Part shown: positions 25,226 to 35,649 of the stretch, piece after piece
Layout: every line of letters starts with the position of its first letter
Position numbering within the stretch: the first letter of the stretch is position 1
Assembly: GCF_025698545.1 (NCBI RefSeq)
Contig: NC_068570.1
Coordinates: 46,085,924-46,149,923, forward strand
Length of the DNA stretch: 64,000 nucleotides
Source: Gossypium raimondii
Lineage: Eukaryota; Streptophyta; Magnoliopsida; Malvales; Malvaceae
Direction: 5' to 3'
Position numbers and translations under genes: made by a program
The notes under the pieces: generated by a model
The model's database searches: none
Seen by the model: the letters and a program-made list of their open reading frames with translations, nothing else
What the model was told of the DNA's origin: nothing

Positions 25226-27311
25226 TGTAACACCCCTAACCCGTATCTATCGCTGGAATAGGGTTACAGAGCATTACTGTACAAACAGAATAATAAACCA
25301 ATCAATTCATACATCAATGCAACTATAATTTAATTACATTCAATACATTCATAATGTCCCTTAATTACATTCATAATTTCCCTTAATTACATTCAATACA
25401 TTCATAATGTCCCTTAATCGAGCCCTTGAGGCCCTAAAAATACTATAAACAATCCAGGGATAAATCAGAAACATTTGGAAATTTCAAGAAAAAGTTAGAA
25501 ATTTTAAACTGTAAGGGTCACACGGCCGTGTACCTCACAAGACTGAGACACATGTCCATGACTCAGACCATGTAACCTTCGAAATAGGGACACACGGCCG
25601 TGTTCCAACTCGTGTCCTCGCCCGTGTAACTCTCTAAGTTAGGTCACAAGGCCAAGCCACAAGCCCGTGTGCTAGGCTGTGTAACACTCGAAATAGCCTC
25701 ATATGTCCGTGTGCCAGGCCATGTGTTAGGCTATGTAACTGTCTGACTTGTGAGCCTTAAATCTACAAGGGACACACGATCGTGTCACATGACACACAGC
25801 TGAAACACATGCCTGTGTCTTAGGCGGTGTAGACCTAAAATGATCCTTAAACAACAAGTTTACCATTTCAAGCTTATTTGGGTCCTAAGTAAACCATTTA
25901 CCAAACAAAACACCTATTCAAAGTGACATTAATCAAGCCAAAAAAACATACCAAATCAACCTATTAAGTGCCTAACCAATGTACCCTCATTGGTACCACA
26001 AGTATATAAAATTTTATATCAAAACAAATATTCAAACACAACTTATCACTTACTCAAATCTAACATCTAATTTAATACCATATTAAACATACCATATCTT
26101 AGTTATGTTATAATCAATTCATCACCTACTAATTTGACCATTCTAACATGCATCACATAGTCACTTTAACACATATTATTAAGACATCAAAAGTACCAAA
26201 AAGGTATCAACCAAAACAACTTATACAACCAAGTTTATAATTAACTATTTACATATCCAAAACATTAGTATCAACATTCAAACCTATTACATTGCATATA
26301 ATATGGAATAAACGTCCCCAAAACTACCGAGTTATGCTGGATAGTGTGACTTGAATGCCAATCCGATCATCCAACCTTCCGAGTATCTATAAGAATTAAA
26401 TAACACAAGTAAGCTCAATGAAGATTAGTAAGTTCAACATATCTGAACGATAAATCTTACCAAAATAAATGCAACAATTCAAACAATATCAATTCAACCA
26501 TGAAGGTTCCCTATCATCCAGAATCTTAACTTATAAATCACATACATTTAATTTAATACTCAAATGTGTAGCAAATCCATCAAATTCATTAAACAAATTA
26601 TCTTACAGAGATTTTCAATTCAAAGAACGACTTACGGATAGAAGCACATCTTCAATCCAACCATAACACGCCAAATGCTCATACGAGCCAATCCCTCCAA
26701 AACACACCAAATGCTTACAAGAGCTAGTCCAACCGAAACACACCAATGCTAATAAGAGCTAGTCTAACCGAAACATGCCAAACAAATAGTATAATACAAG
26801 AGTTCGTAATAAATGTTGAACCTTGGTTTACTCGGGAAATAAATATATACATCTCTCCAAAGTCCTCTCCACTCCAATCCCCCACAACACGCCATACCAT
26901 GACTGTACTCTATCCCGCGTTCAATCCAATCCGAACATAAAATTCAATAACAAATCTAAAATAATCATTCATTATCAACAATTGAATATATAGTGTATCA
27001 TGTTATACTATTCAACAAATCATATAGATGTTAAATTTTAAACTGTACGAACTTACTTGGATTGAATTATAGTAGTTGCAGAAGTTTAGCGACTATTCCG
27101 TAATTTTTTCTTTCCCACGAGTATTTACAGGATCTTGATTTAAAATATAAAATTTCTCAATTTTCAGCTTACATTTCACATTTCAATCCATTTTACAATT
27201 AATACCTTTTTTAAATTTACACAATTACCTTAAACTTTTATAATTTTTACAATTTAGTCCCTTAACTTGAAATTCATCAAATTAACCATTTTTCTCAAGT
27301 CAATATTTAGT
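25226..27311. mobile_element. Truncated LTR (TGTAACACCCC family) nested in copia RT
   Basis: It starts TGTAACACCCCTAACCCG inside the copia RT frame at IFRDRK. The expected GGGCTGTTACA end is absent: the sequence stops at about 27311, in a part resembling position 11000 of the solo LTR at 8974-11787. The copia frame then resumes at FEMKDLG, having lost roughly a dozen codons. CACACGGCCGTGTA-like clusters occur at 25515-25830. Nothing was recognised as coding. Confidence 0.8.
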
Positions 27312-28202
27312 CCCAAATCTTTCATCTCAAATTCTTCACTTAGTGGTCTTTGACCTTTCTTATCTCTTCTTTATCTTTTGTTGCTATCAACATGTCATCA
27401 ACATAAAGGAGTAAATATACAAAAGAATCATCACTGTTTTTCTTAAACTAAACAACTGTCAAAGCTACTTCTTTTGAAATCATGAGAAGTCATAAAGGAA
27501 TCAAACCTCTTGTACCACTGTCTTGGTGGCTGTTTCAAATCGTAAAGGGACTTTTTCAGCAAGCAAACATTGTCCTATTTTTCTAAGACTGTAAAGCCCT
27601 CTGGTTGTTGCATGTAAATATCATCCTCAAGTCCTCCATGTAAAAATACAAGTTTTACATCTAATTTTTCAAGCTCCAAATCATGCATGGCTACAATACT
27701 GAGCAAAGCTTGAATCGAACTATGCTTTACAACTGGGGAGAACACATCTGTGAAGTCCACACCTAAAATTTAACTGTAACCATTTGCAACAAGCCTTACT
27801 TTATATATGAGCTTTTCAACTCTTGTAGTCATTTCTTTCTTTTTAAACACTCATTTACAACGAACAACTTTTTTTCCTTTAGGAAGCTTCACAAGATTAT
27901 GTTCTATTTTTGTGGAGTGATTCCATCTCCTCTTGCATAACAAACATCCATTTTTCTGAGTCTTCACAGCTAATCACCTCAGAATAATTAGATGGCTCTT
28001 GGTTTACATTTATATCTTTAGTCACATTTAAAGTATAAGCAACTAGATCAACCTTAGCATGCTTCTTTGGAGGTTTAATCTCTCTTCTTGTTCTGTTTTT
28101 GGCGATAGAGTATTGTGGTGAATAAGCAACTCTATTATGAATTTTTGTACTAGCTTGAAGAGACGACTTTGTTGTAGATTCTGGATTAATCTGATATTCC
28201 AC
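27312..28202 (-). pseudogene. Copia reverse transcriptase, N-terminal part
   Basis: Minus-strand blocks are DFTDVFSPVVKHSSIQALLS, DVKLVFLHGGLEDDIYMQQP and the catalytic YVDDMLIATKDKEEIRK at about 27370-27420. Upstream is the linker region, with EPSNYSEVISCEDSEKWMF (27897-28202). Stops and frame breaks separate the blocks. Confidence 0.85.
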
Positions 28203-28930
28203 TTACTTTTGTTGTTCTTTATTGGAAGAGTCTTTAAGAGATAAGTTAGGTAGCATAACAGTTTTATCAAAAACAACATCTCTGTTAATTACAACTTTTC
28301 TATTTTCAGGACAACATAACTTATACCCTTTTACACCAGCTTTGTAACCAAGAAAAACACATTTAATGGATCTCGATTCCAATTTTCCGTTATCAACATG
28401 AGCATACACAGGACACCCAAAGATATTTAAATCAGAATAATCAGCAAGATTACCAAACCATACCTTTTGTGGAGTCTTTTTCTCAATGGCAATGGATGGA
28501 GATTGGTTGATCAAAAACCATGTAGTAGAGGCTACTTCGACCCAAAACGACTTCGGTAAGTTAGCATTTGACAACATACATTGAACCTTCTCCATGATCA
28601 TTCTATTCATTCGTTCTGCAATGTTGTCTTATTGTGGAGTATGACGAACTGTTAAGTGTCTCATGATCCCTTCTGACTTGCACAGTTCATTAAACTCATC
28701 AGAACAGAACTCTAAGCCATTGTCTATATGGAGGTGTTTTATTTGTTTTCCTGTCTGTTTTGCAATTATAGTTTTCCAATACTTAAATGCGGAAAACACA
28801 TCATTTTCTTGCTTCAGGAAAAATGCCCAAACTTTTTTGGAAAAATCATCAATAAATGTTAGCATATAATTAGCTCTACCTCTCGAAGGCACTCTGGATG
28901 TCCCCCACATATTACAATGAATATACTTTA
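28203..28930 (-). pseudogene. Copia integrase, N-terminally truncated
   Basis: The minus strand reads WGTSRVPSRGRANYMLTFID and DFSKKVWAFFLK, then HIDNGLEFCSDEFNELC, HTPQ, a stop, and AERMNRMIMEKVQCMLSNAN. The catalytic Asp, Asp and Glu positions are recognisable. The C-terminal part has NIFGCPVYAHVDNGK and FLGYKAGVKGYKLCCPENRK. The zinc-binding N-terminus of integrase is missing because the frame abuts Gag at about 28930. Confidence 0.87.
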
Positions 28931-29496
28931 ACCACAAGATGCTTCATCTTATCATACGAGGTCAAAGAATCATAAACCTCATCAACTGTGAGAGACTCGC
29001 GGCTATACAAAATCGTGTCTCTAAAGATTGAATAAGACAGGGGCGACGAACAAAGCATAATCAACCCTAGATTTTTTTTATCATACTGAACCTTCATGGC
29101 TTCAAGGTTTGAGAGAACTTCTTTAAACACTATTAAGTGTCCGTGCACAGACGCACCTTCCTCCAAACGATGAGCATAAAGACGCTTCATATACAGCTTG
29201 CTGGTTAGAGTTTTCAACATACATAGCTGCTCCAACCTCTTCCATAATGCAGTGACGGTCTTCTCCTTCATCACATCTTGCAAAATTTCGTTAGACAAAT
29301 GTAGATGTAATTGCATCAAAGCCTTTCAATCCTTACGCTTCTTTTCTTCATTCGTCAAAGTCGAAGGCATCTTATCTATTTCTAGCAGGGCATCCTCCAG
29401 ATCCATCTGTATAAGAATTACCTGCATCTTAATCTGCCACAACACAAATCTGGTGTTGCAATCCAACAATGAAATTTTATACTTTAGCGACGCCAT
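28931..29496 (-). pseudogene. Copia Gag (UBN2-type)
   Basis: The start is the ATG at 29496 (MASLKYKISLLDCNTRFVLW). The Gag core follows: ALWKRLEQLCMLKTLTSKLY, MKRLYAHRLEEGASVHGHLI, VDEVYDSLTSYDKMKHLVVK. One stop occurs near 29325. The zinc knuckle and protease that should follow are deleted, and the frame runs straight into integrase. Confidence 0.85.
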
Positions 29497-29540
29497 TACT
29501 GTGATCGAGATAAGCAATCCAAAAAGCTCGAATACCAATT

Positions 29541-29927
29541 TGTGAAAAATAGAACATCGATAATGACAATGTATCACAAAGAAAAGAGAAAGAAAAAAAA
29601 TAAAGAACACATAGAATTTACGTGGAAACCCTTTCGAAGAAAAAAACCACGAGCAGAGGAGAAGATAATTCCCTAAGTCGAATTTGAATGAATACAAGAG
29701 AAGTAGACTGTGTCTATTTATAGAATTGTAAAACCACATTCTAATAGGAGTGTAGTAAGGTTGAAACACCTAATTCTAATCGATATCAAATAGATGAAGT
29801 GTAATAAGGTTGAAAAACCTTATTATAAAATAAAATAAAAGAAGTGCAGTTCTATATGAATTTTACTTTTATTTTATTTTATCACTGTATTTTATTTAAT
29901 ATGGATTTAGGTCACTCAATTCTAACA
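29541..29927 (-). repeat. 5' LTR of the copia element
   Basis: 387 bp partner of 23930-24308. On the minus strand it is followed by the primer-binding site for initiator tRNA-Met. Confidence 0.9.
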
Positions 29928-29932
29928 ATAAT

Positions 29933-32327
29933 AAACATTTCTTTTTTTGTTCTTTATTAATTTCTCTTCTTCTTTCCTTAAATTGAAATATTAGGTGTCG
30001 CACGACTGTCGTTGTTGCACCGCTCATCACTGTTGCCATTCCTCCAGCCAAGCTTACAACGTCATCTTTCTCCCTTTTCTTATTTTCTTTCTCGGCTTAA
30101 CTCAAAACCCAAGTAAAAATCTAGCACCTCACTTTGTTCTTACTTCCACTAACTAGCTTATTCTGATGTCTGAGCTCTAATCAAAGGCTACCTTCATCCT
30201 CTTTTGACTGGCCGACTTAGTTTTCTTAGAAAACCAAAGGAAAACATAGAAGGGTTCATTGAGGGTCTAAAATTCAAGCCTTCAGTTCGTCATTGTTATT
30301 CGATCTGACACCGTGGCCGTTGTTCGTCAACATCTTCATCACCACCATGTTCCTTGTACTCTGCTTTAAGAATCTTGGACCAATCTGGGATGCTGAGTAG
30401 TAATGAAGCTAGAGCAGCCATTTTTCGGTCTTATGAGCTTCCATCTTTCTTGAAAAATTGACAAAATTTTGTGATGTTCCCATTTTAAAGATGAACAGTA
30501 CATTTCTAGATTCTCAAAACATTTCATGTTCGAAAAGAAATGAATTTTTCATGAATTTTTAAAAAAATTATTAATGGCATTTTAGTCATTAAAATAATGT
30601 GGATTAACTTGTTAGCTTTTGATTGGTTTAAATGGCCACATCATATACTTTTTTAGAGAAAATGGTCAATAGGTTATATTGAGTGACGAAATGAAAGTAG
30701 ACGAAACAAAGCGATTAAAAAATAGTAAAAAAGTTAAAAGTAAGAATTTCCATATAGTATAGTGGCTAAAAATGATTTTAAACCTTAAATAAAAAGTATA
30801 AAGTAAAATTAAAATTATATTAAATAATAGAATGAGGAATAAGTTTAAAATAAATTTAGAATATTATAAGTTTACCTCATCATCGATTAAAATGATCTTT
30901 TATTTCTTTCCGTAATATTGTCATTTGAATATAACTTGAAATTTCCTCTTTGAAAACTCCATTATTTCTTAGACACTTCAAACTTACCAATGTTAAAATA
31001 ATACCTATTATTAATAATTAATTAATATACTCAATTTTATAGTTCAAAGCAATAAAAATTCTATGCAAAATAAAGTTATTATTGATATGATTTAATCTAT
31101 TATCGATAATTAATTAATATTACTTATTCCTAACATGTTGAATTCAACTTTAACTCAACTATATAATTGAATAAAAACTCTATTATTAAAAATAAATAAA
31201 ACTTTTTTTATATATATTGTTAGTTTAATAATATAATGAATAATAAAATGTATTCTCGTCAATTCAAATGTTTCTTCAAACTCGTACTTCTCTAAATGTT
31301 ATAGATATATTATAGATATGTACATGCTACAGTTATATTTTTCATTAATATAAATAGAATAAAAAAGTTAAAAATTATCGGTTGAGCCTTAGTTCAATTG
31401 GTAATGTTGTTATTGTAATATGAGAATGTATATTTGTATGCGTGCATGAGCGTATATTATCTTCCAAATTAAGGGTTTAGGGGTAAATTATGACATAAAT
31501 GGTTATAGGAATTGTATAAAAGAACTAAAAACAATATGACTTTTTTTTTTAATTTAACAATTTGTTAGAATTGTAATTATGAAGTACATCAATTTTTTTG
31601 AATAATCTCATTATAGACAATGCCTACAACTATCAATAGTCCTTCGAATAATGCGTTTTAGTGCACTCAAACCCTCATCCTCTTACATTGATAACAATGC
31701 ATACCAGATAAGACTTAATGAATGATTTTAAAAATGGGTGGATTTTTTATTTGGGTGGGGAGTGGAGATAAGAATGAACCCTTGTTTTGGTAGGTTTGCC
31801 TTTTACACACTGTTTTAAGATGATTGCCAAATAAAGGAAATGAATGTATGGTAAGTTGTTTTGGTGGAATTGTGCCATCTTTTTATTTTTTGTAGTTATA
31901 TATATATATATATATATTCCTTTTAGGGTTTATTCATATTTCATTTTTAATTATTCTTTAAAACAAATTTGGTTAGTTTCTCTAGAAGAAAATCACCCAT
32001 TTAACCTTGCAAATGAACCAAATGTCCCCACAAAAAAGTTGATGATATATGATTTAAAAGAGAGAATCCAAGAATAATAGCTAAAGATTGAATTTCTTTC
32101 TATAATTTGTTATTTTTAGAATAAAATTAAATTGTGCCAACAAAACAATGTTAAAGGTTCCATAATGAATGGACTAACCCAAATTAGAAAACATGCTTAA
32201 ATTCTTTCCATGTTGAGATAATTAATTATACATAAAATAATGAAAGATTATTTAGTATTTGGCAGTATCAAATAATTTAGAAATATTTCCAATTCAAATG
32301 GCCTTCAAGTTTTCACTGATTTCTTAC
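29933..32327. other. Intergenic DNA upstream of the MADS gene
   Basis: AT-rich, with short open stretches only and a (TA)n tract at about 31898-31917. No gene, tRNA or transposon end was recognised. Confidence 0.5.
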
Positions 32328-32334
32328 TATAAAT
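32328..32334 (+). promoter_or_regulatory. TATA box of the MADS gene
   Basis: TATAAAT lies 60 bp upstream of the MADS start codon, a plausible core promoter position giving a short 5' leader. Confidence 0.6.
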
Positions 32335-32393
32335 GTTGATGTATTCAGCACATCTTATGCCATCAAAATATTTCTCAAAGAAAACACAAAATC

Positions 32394-32945
32394 ATGGGTC
32401 GGCGAAAAATCGAGATGAAAATGGTGAAGGATAGTGGCTCGAGGCAGGTCACTTTCTCGAAACGCCGCTCAGGGCTATTCAAGAAAGCGAACGAGCTCGC
32501 TACCCTTTGCGCTGCTCAAGTTGCCATCGTTGTTTTCTCCCCCGGCGGCAAGCCTTACTCATTTGGTCATCCAAGCGTTGAGGCGGTGGCAGAGCGGTTT
32601 CTAACTCTGAACCTGAGATCAAGAGTTTCTATTCCAAGACAACTTGTTGCTCAGCCTCAGAGAGAGGCTAAAGTTGAAAGGCTCAGTCGACGACTTAATG
32701 CCATTCTCAACAAGCTGCAGGCAGAGATGAAGCGAGGAGAGATGCTCGATGAGGCGGTCAAGGCGGCTTGTAAAAGATCCAAGTTCCGAAAACCTATTAA
32801 CGAGATCAATCTGTATGAGCTTATTGAGATGAGGAAAGCAATGGGGCAGCTTCGCGAGAGGGTCAAACAGCGAATGAGCGAGATTGAAGCATCATCTTCT
32901 TTGCTGCTCTTGTCCAAAATGGCTACCAAACAAGCTGAATCTTAA
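32394..32945 (+). CDS. Type I (M-alpha) MADS-box transcription factor, AGL62-like
   Basis: Intronless, 183 aa, complete from ATG to TAA. Residues 1-60 are a MADS domain: [60 protein letters not shown]. This includes the basic DNA-contact helix and the SRF-like dimer strand. The continuation [10 protein letters not shown] is characteristic of the M-alpha AGL62/AGL23/AGL28 group. The C-terminal half is helical and charged (about residues 88-170) without a K-box. Family members act in female gametophyte and endosperm development, usually as heterodimers with M-gamma proteins; that role is inferred here. No lesion was seen, and GC content rises sharply over the frame. Confidence 0.93.
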   Translation: MGRRKIEMKMVKDSGSRQVTFSKRRSGLFKKANELATLCAAQVAIVVFSPGGKPYSFGHPSVEAVAERFLTLNLRSRVSIPRQLVAQPQREAKVERLSRRLNAILNKLQAEMKRGEMLDEAVKAACKRSKFRKPINEINLYELIEMRKAMGQLRERVKQRMSEIEASSSLLLLSKMATKQAES

Positions 32946-33300
32946 TAACTTAGTAGTCAAAGTTGCTACAGACACCATGCTTTTAAATCTCTGAATTAAA
33001 AACATACAAGTAGATCATGGTGTGTTCTTGAATAGAATTGGATCCAAATTCCTCAAATAAAAGCAGATTAAAAAAAGTACCAGATCTTAATAGCCATCAA
33101 ATTCATGAATATTTTCTTGAACAATGGTCATATGAACTATAAGTCCTCACGGTAATAACATAATGGTGACCTCCAAGCAGTAAATAACATAAAAACGATA
33201 GTCATGTCTGAATCCAATTCACCAATATAAATCTTATAAATCATAACCACTGCATCTATTCCTACTGAAACAGTGAATTTCTAAGTATATCAACCCCAAG
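32946..33300. other. 3' flank of the MADS gene
   Basis: Probable 3' UTR and intergenic DNA. No feature was recognised. Confidence 0.4.
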
Positions 33301-34860
33301 GTTTATTCATCAAAGTCCGAATCATTTTAAAGTTTCTTGATCTTCACCAGTTTCAGGCAAGGGAAATGTAGAGCAAGATAGCTACTGCTTATTTGTTGCA
33401 GTTCTTCATCAAATACATATTAAAGACTTTCTTCGAGGATAAAATACAATATAAAACCTAAAGCAATATACCTTTCATTTAATATATTCTTCCACGGTTC
33501 TATCAAACTCTGCTCATTTCTCAGTTGCGATATCATAATATTTTACTTTTTCCTATCAAAGATGAAATTGAAATTAAAATGTTAAACAACCCTGACATTG
33601 GTATCTCATTTTCTCTATGGTCCTTTATTTTTATCTTGTCCAAATCAGGAATACATAAACAATAAACCCTTAAGATCATTGGCATTCTTGCCACATTATC
33701 CCTATACAAGCTACTAACTTCTGCACCCCTAGCCAGGCCAAGGAACTAATGGAAATAACGAAAAAATGGTACAATTTTATCACCAAGAGATAATATGCGC
33801 GTCTTAAAAGTATGGTGCAGAAAGATCATGGGCTATTATTTTATGCAAATGTGACAAGCCAACCGTTATTTTGCATCTAGTACATAAAGAGAACTTAAGT
33901 AGGCTTAAGTAGGCTCTGACAAGTCGGCACCACACAGATCATGGGCTATTATTTTAACCAGAACAAGACAATTTATCATCACTAAAAACGGCATTGCTCT
34001 CGGACTCAAATAGAACCGTTTCCACCAACTAACTCTTAAAAACATATCCACAAGAGGTCAATATAAATTATCATAACGGCTAGTTTTCAACGGCATGAGA
34101 ACAACCAGATTATGATTTACAATGGTGAACATGGTCAATTCATATGGAAATAAAATGAACTTGTAAGCAATAGGGAATAAAGAGAGCCAATTCAAGATTA
34201 CAAAGCACAAACCTCATATGTCATCATCTTCCACTTCTCACCGCAGGCCTTTTCCAATCTGAAACAATACATTGCAGTATCCATTAACATATATGTTAGA
34301 GACAGAAAGACATAGATTCATATGCTGGCTTAAGATTTGTGTTTCCAGACCATAAAATACATCACGCATTGACTTGATATCCGGATTCTGCTCTTGAAAT
34401 ACCTTGTGAAAATCCTCCCTTCAGTATAAAAAAAGGGAAAAATCAGTTAGATTTGGGTTCTATCAACAAAAACTAGCAGGCAAACTCTTTGATACAGACA
34501 CCAATGTTCACCATCCAGAATATATGTATACAAATACATTATATTCTATATGAATTTGAAAAAGGTAGGACATCCAAGGCTTCATATAGCGTAAACTCTT
34601 AACTTAAGAACCAGCATACCAGTTGCATGATGAAGGCCGTCAACAAGCATACAAAGTGACTTCATTTCAACACCCGAAACGAAAATTATGGCTAAAACAT
34701 TAAAGAAATAATCTATGATCGTAAACGATTACATAAGGATTACTCACAAAAAGTAAAACAAAGCCGTTCTGCTTCATTTTGGGGCTTCACTACGACTCTG
34801 TTGAGCTGAGGTCTTCATTTTCTCACTTGATTTTTATCCTCAACACCATTTTCCTAACAA
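33300..34860 (-). pseudogene. HMG-box protein (HMGB14-like) pseudogene with introns
   Basis: Five minus-strand exon remnants keep splice signals. The first, ending at 34748, reads RSEAPK, stop, SRTALFYF with a GTGAGT donor. 34361-34418 reads EDFHKVFQEQNPDIKSMRD. 34213-34258 reads IGK then ACGEKWKMMTYE after one extra base. 33472-33552 reads EKVKYYDIATEK, stop, AEFDRTVEEYIK, stop. A C-terminal acidic piece ends GEDQET...DSDFDE at about 33305-33355, also out of frame. Together these cover one HMG box, an architectural DNA-bending domain. Retained introns mean it is a decayed genomic copy, not a retrocopy. At least three stops and a frameshift make it non-functional. A first exon may lie near 34920-35105. 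Confidence 0.75.
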
Positions 34861-35105
34861 CACACATACTTTGTTAACCCCGAAAATCCCTTACCGGCAA
34901 AAACAAATGAACCTAATTAATAAAAGGGAGAAATACTGATTGGGGGGTGTTGATAACCTAGCATAGGCAGCGGAGGTTGAAGACGAAGGAGAACTTTTGG
35001 ACCTTGATTGGAGCTTTCTTTACCAATACCATCTTCTCTTTTTTTTTTTTTTTTGGTGGTTAGCCTGGAGTCTGGAATGAGAGCTTCTGCTTTGCTAAAT
35101 GCCAA

Positions 35106-35502
35106 GTCTCAGTCGGGTCACAGCGCCACGACTCGCCTGTTTGTAGTCGGATCGGACCGAGTTGGGATTTGGACTTCTACGCGCTAGGTCGAGTAATAAA
35201 GTATTGGGCTTGTCTTGGCAAACTGCGGCAGGCCTAATTTTCATAGCCCATTATACCCATTCACAGATACGTAATTTCCTTACGGCGGGACTAACTTCCG
35301 ATTCATATCATTCTTGCTTGTACAAATCACTGCGAACGTGCATACACAACTCGACCAATGGATCAACCGTGAAGAGATTTGAGATTTATTTAAGTTTTAA
35401 TGGATCCCACTTTGCGTAAGTAGCTGGTTGTCAAGTGTAGCTCAACGCCCTCTCCAACTTCAAGAATTTCCCAACCCAAGATTTCAACCTTTATAATTTA
35501 TA
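35106..35502. other. Region upstream of KASI
   Basis: 545 bp separate the HMG-box remnant from the KASI start codon. The part upstream of the TATA box has no coding feature that I trust. Confidence 0.4.
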
Positions 35503-35510
35503 TATATAAA
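35503..35510 (+). promoter_or_regulatory. Probable TATA box of KASI
   Basis: TATATAAA lies about 140 bp before the KASI ATG, followed by a pyrimidine-rich leader (35580-35650). Confidence 0.5.
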
Positions 35511-35649
35511 CACACTAACACAACGCATTGGCTACGATTTTTTGTTTTATTTGAATATATTTGCAATTAGATTTGGCTGTCTATTAAACGTCTTGCTTTT
35601 CTCTTCAGTCTTCACCTTGTTATCATCGCCTTGGCTTTGGCCTTCAACC

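Larger units (their letters stand above)
23930..29927 (-). mobile_element. Copia LTR retrotransposon with both LTRs, internally deleted
   Basis: The two LTRs (23930-24308 and 29541-29927) each run TGTGAAAAATAG...ATTCTAACA on the plus strand. They are flanked by an exact 5 bp duplication ATAAT (23925-23929 and 29928-29932). On the minus strand the sequence after the 5' LTR, TTGGTATTCGAGC, is a slightly mutated primer-binding site for initiator tRNA-Met. AAGGTGGAGAT before the 3' LTR is the polypurine tract. Coding order on the minus strand is Gag, integrase, RT and RNase H. Protease and the start of integrase are missing. A truncated foreign LTR interrupts RT. Confidence 0.92.

Noticed and set aside
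31380..31460. tRNA-like GAGCCTTAGTTCAATTGGTAA
   Set aside because: Has a box A-like word only; no T-arm or cloverleaf can be drawn.
35162..35419. 85-codon plus-strand frame upstream of KASI
   Set aside because: No homology recognised and lies in the promoter interval; chance frame.
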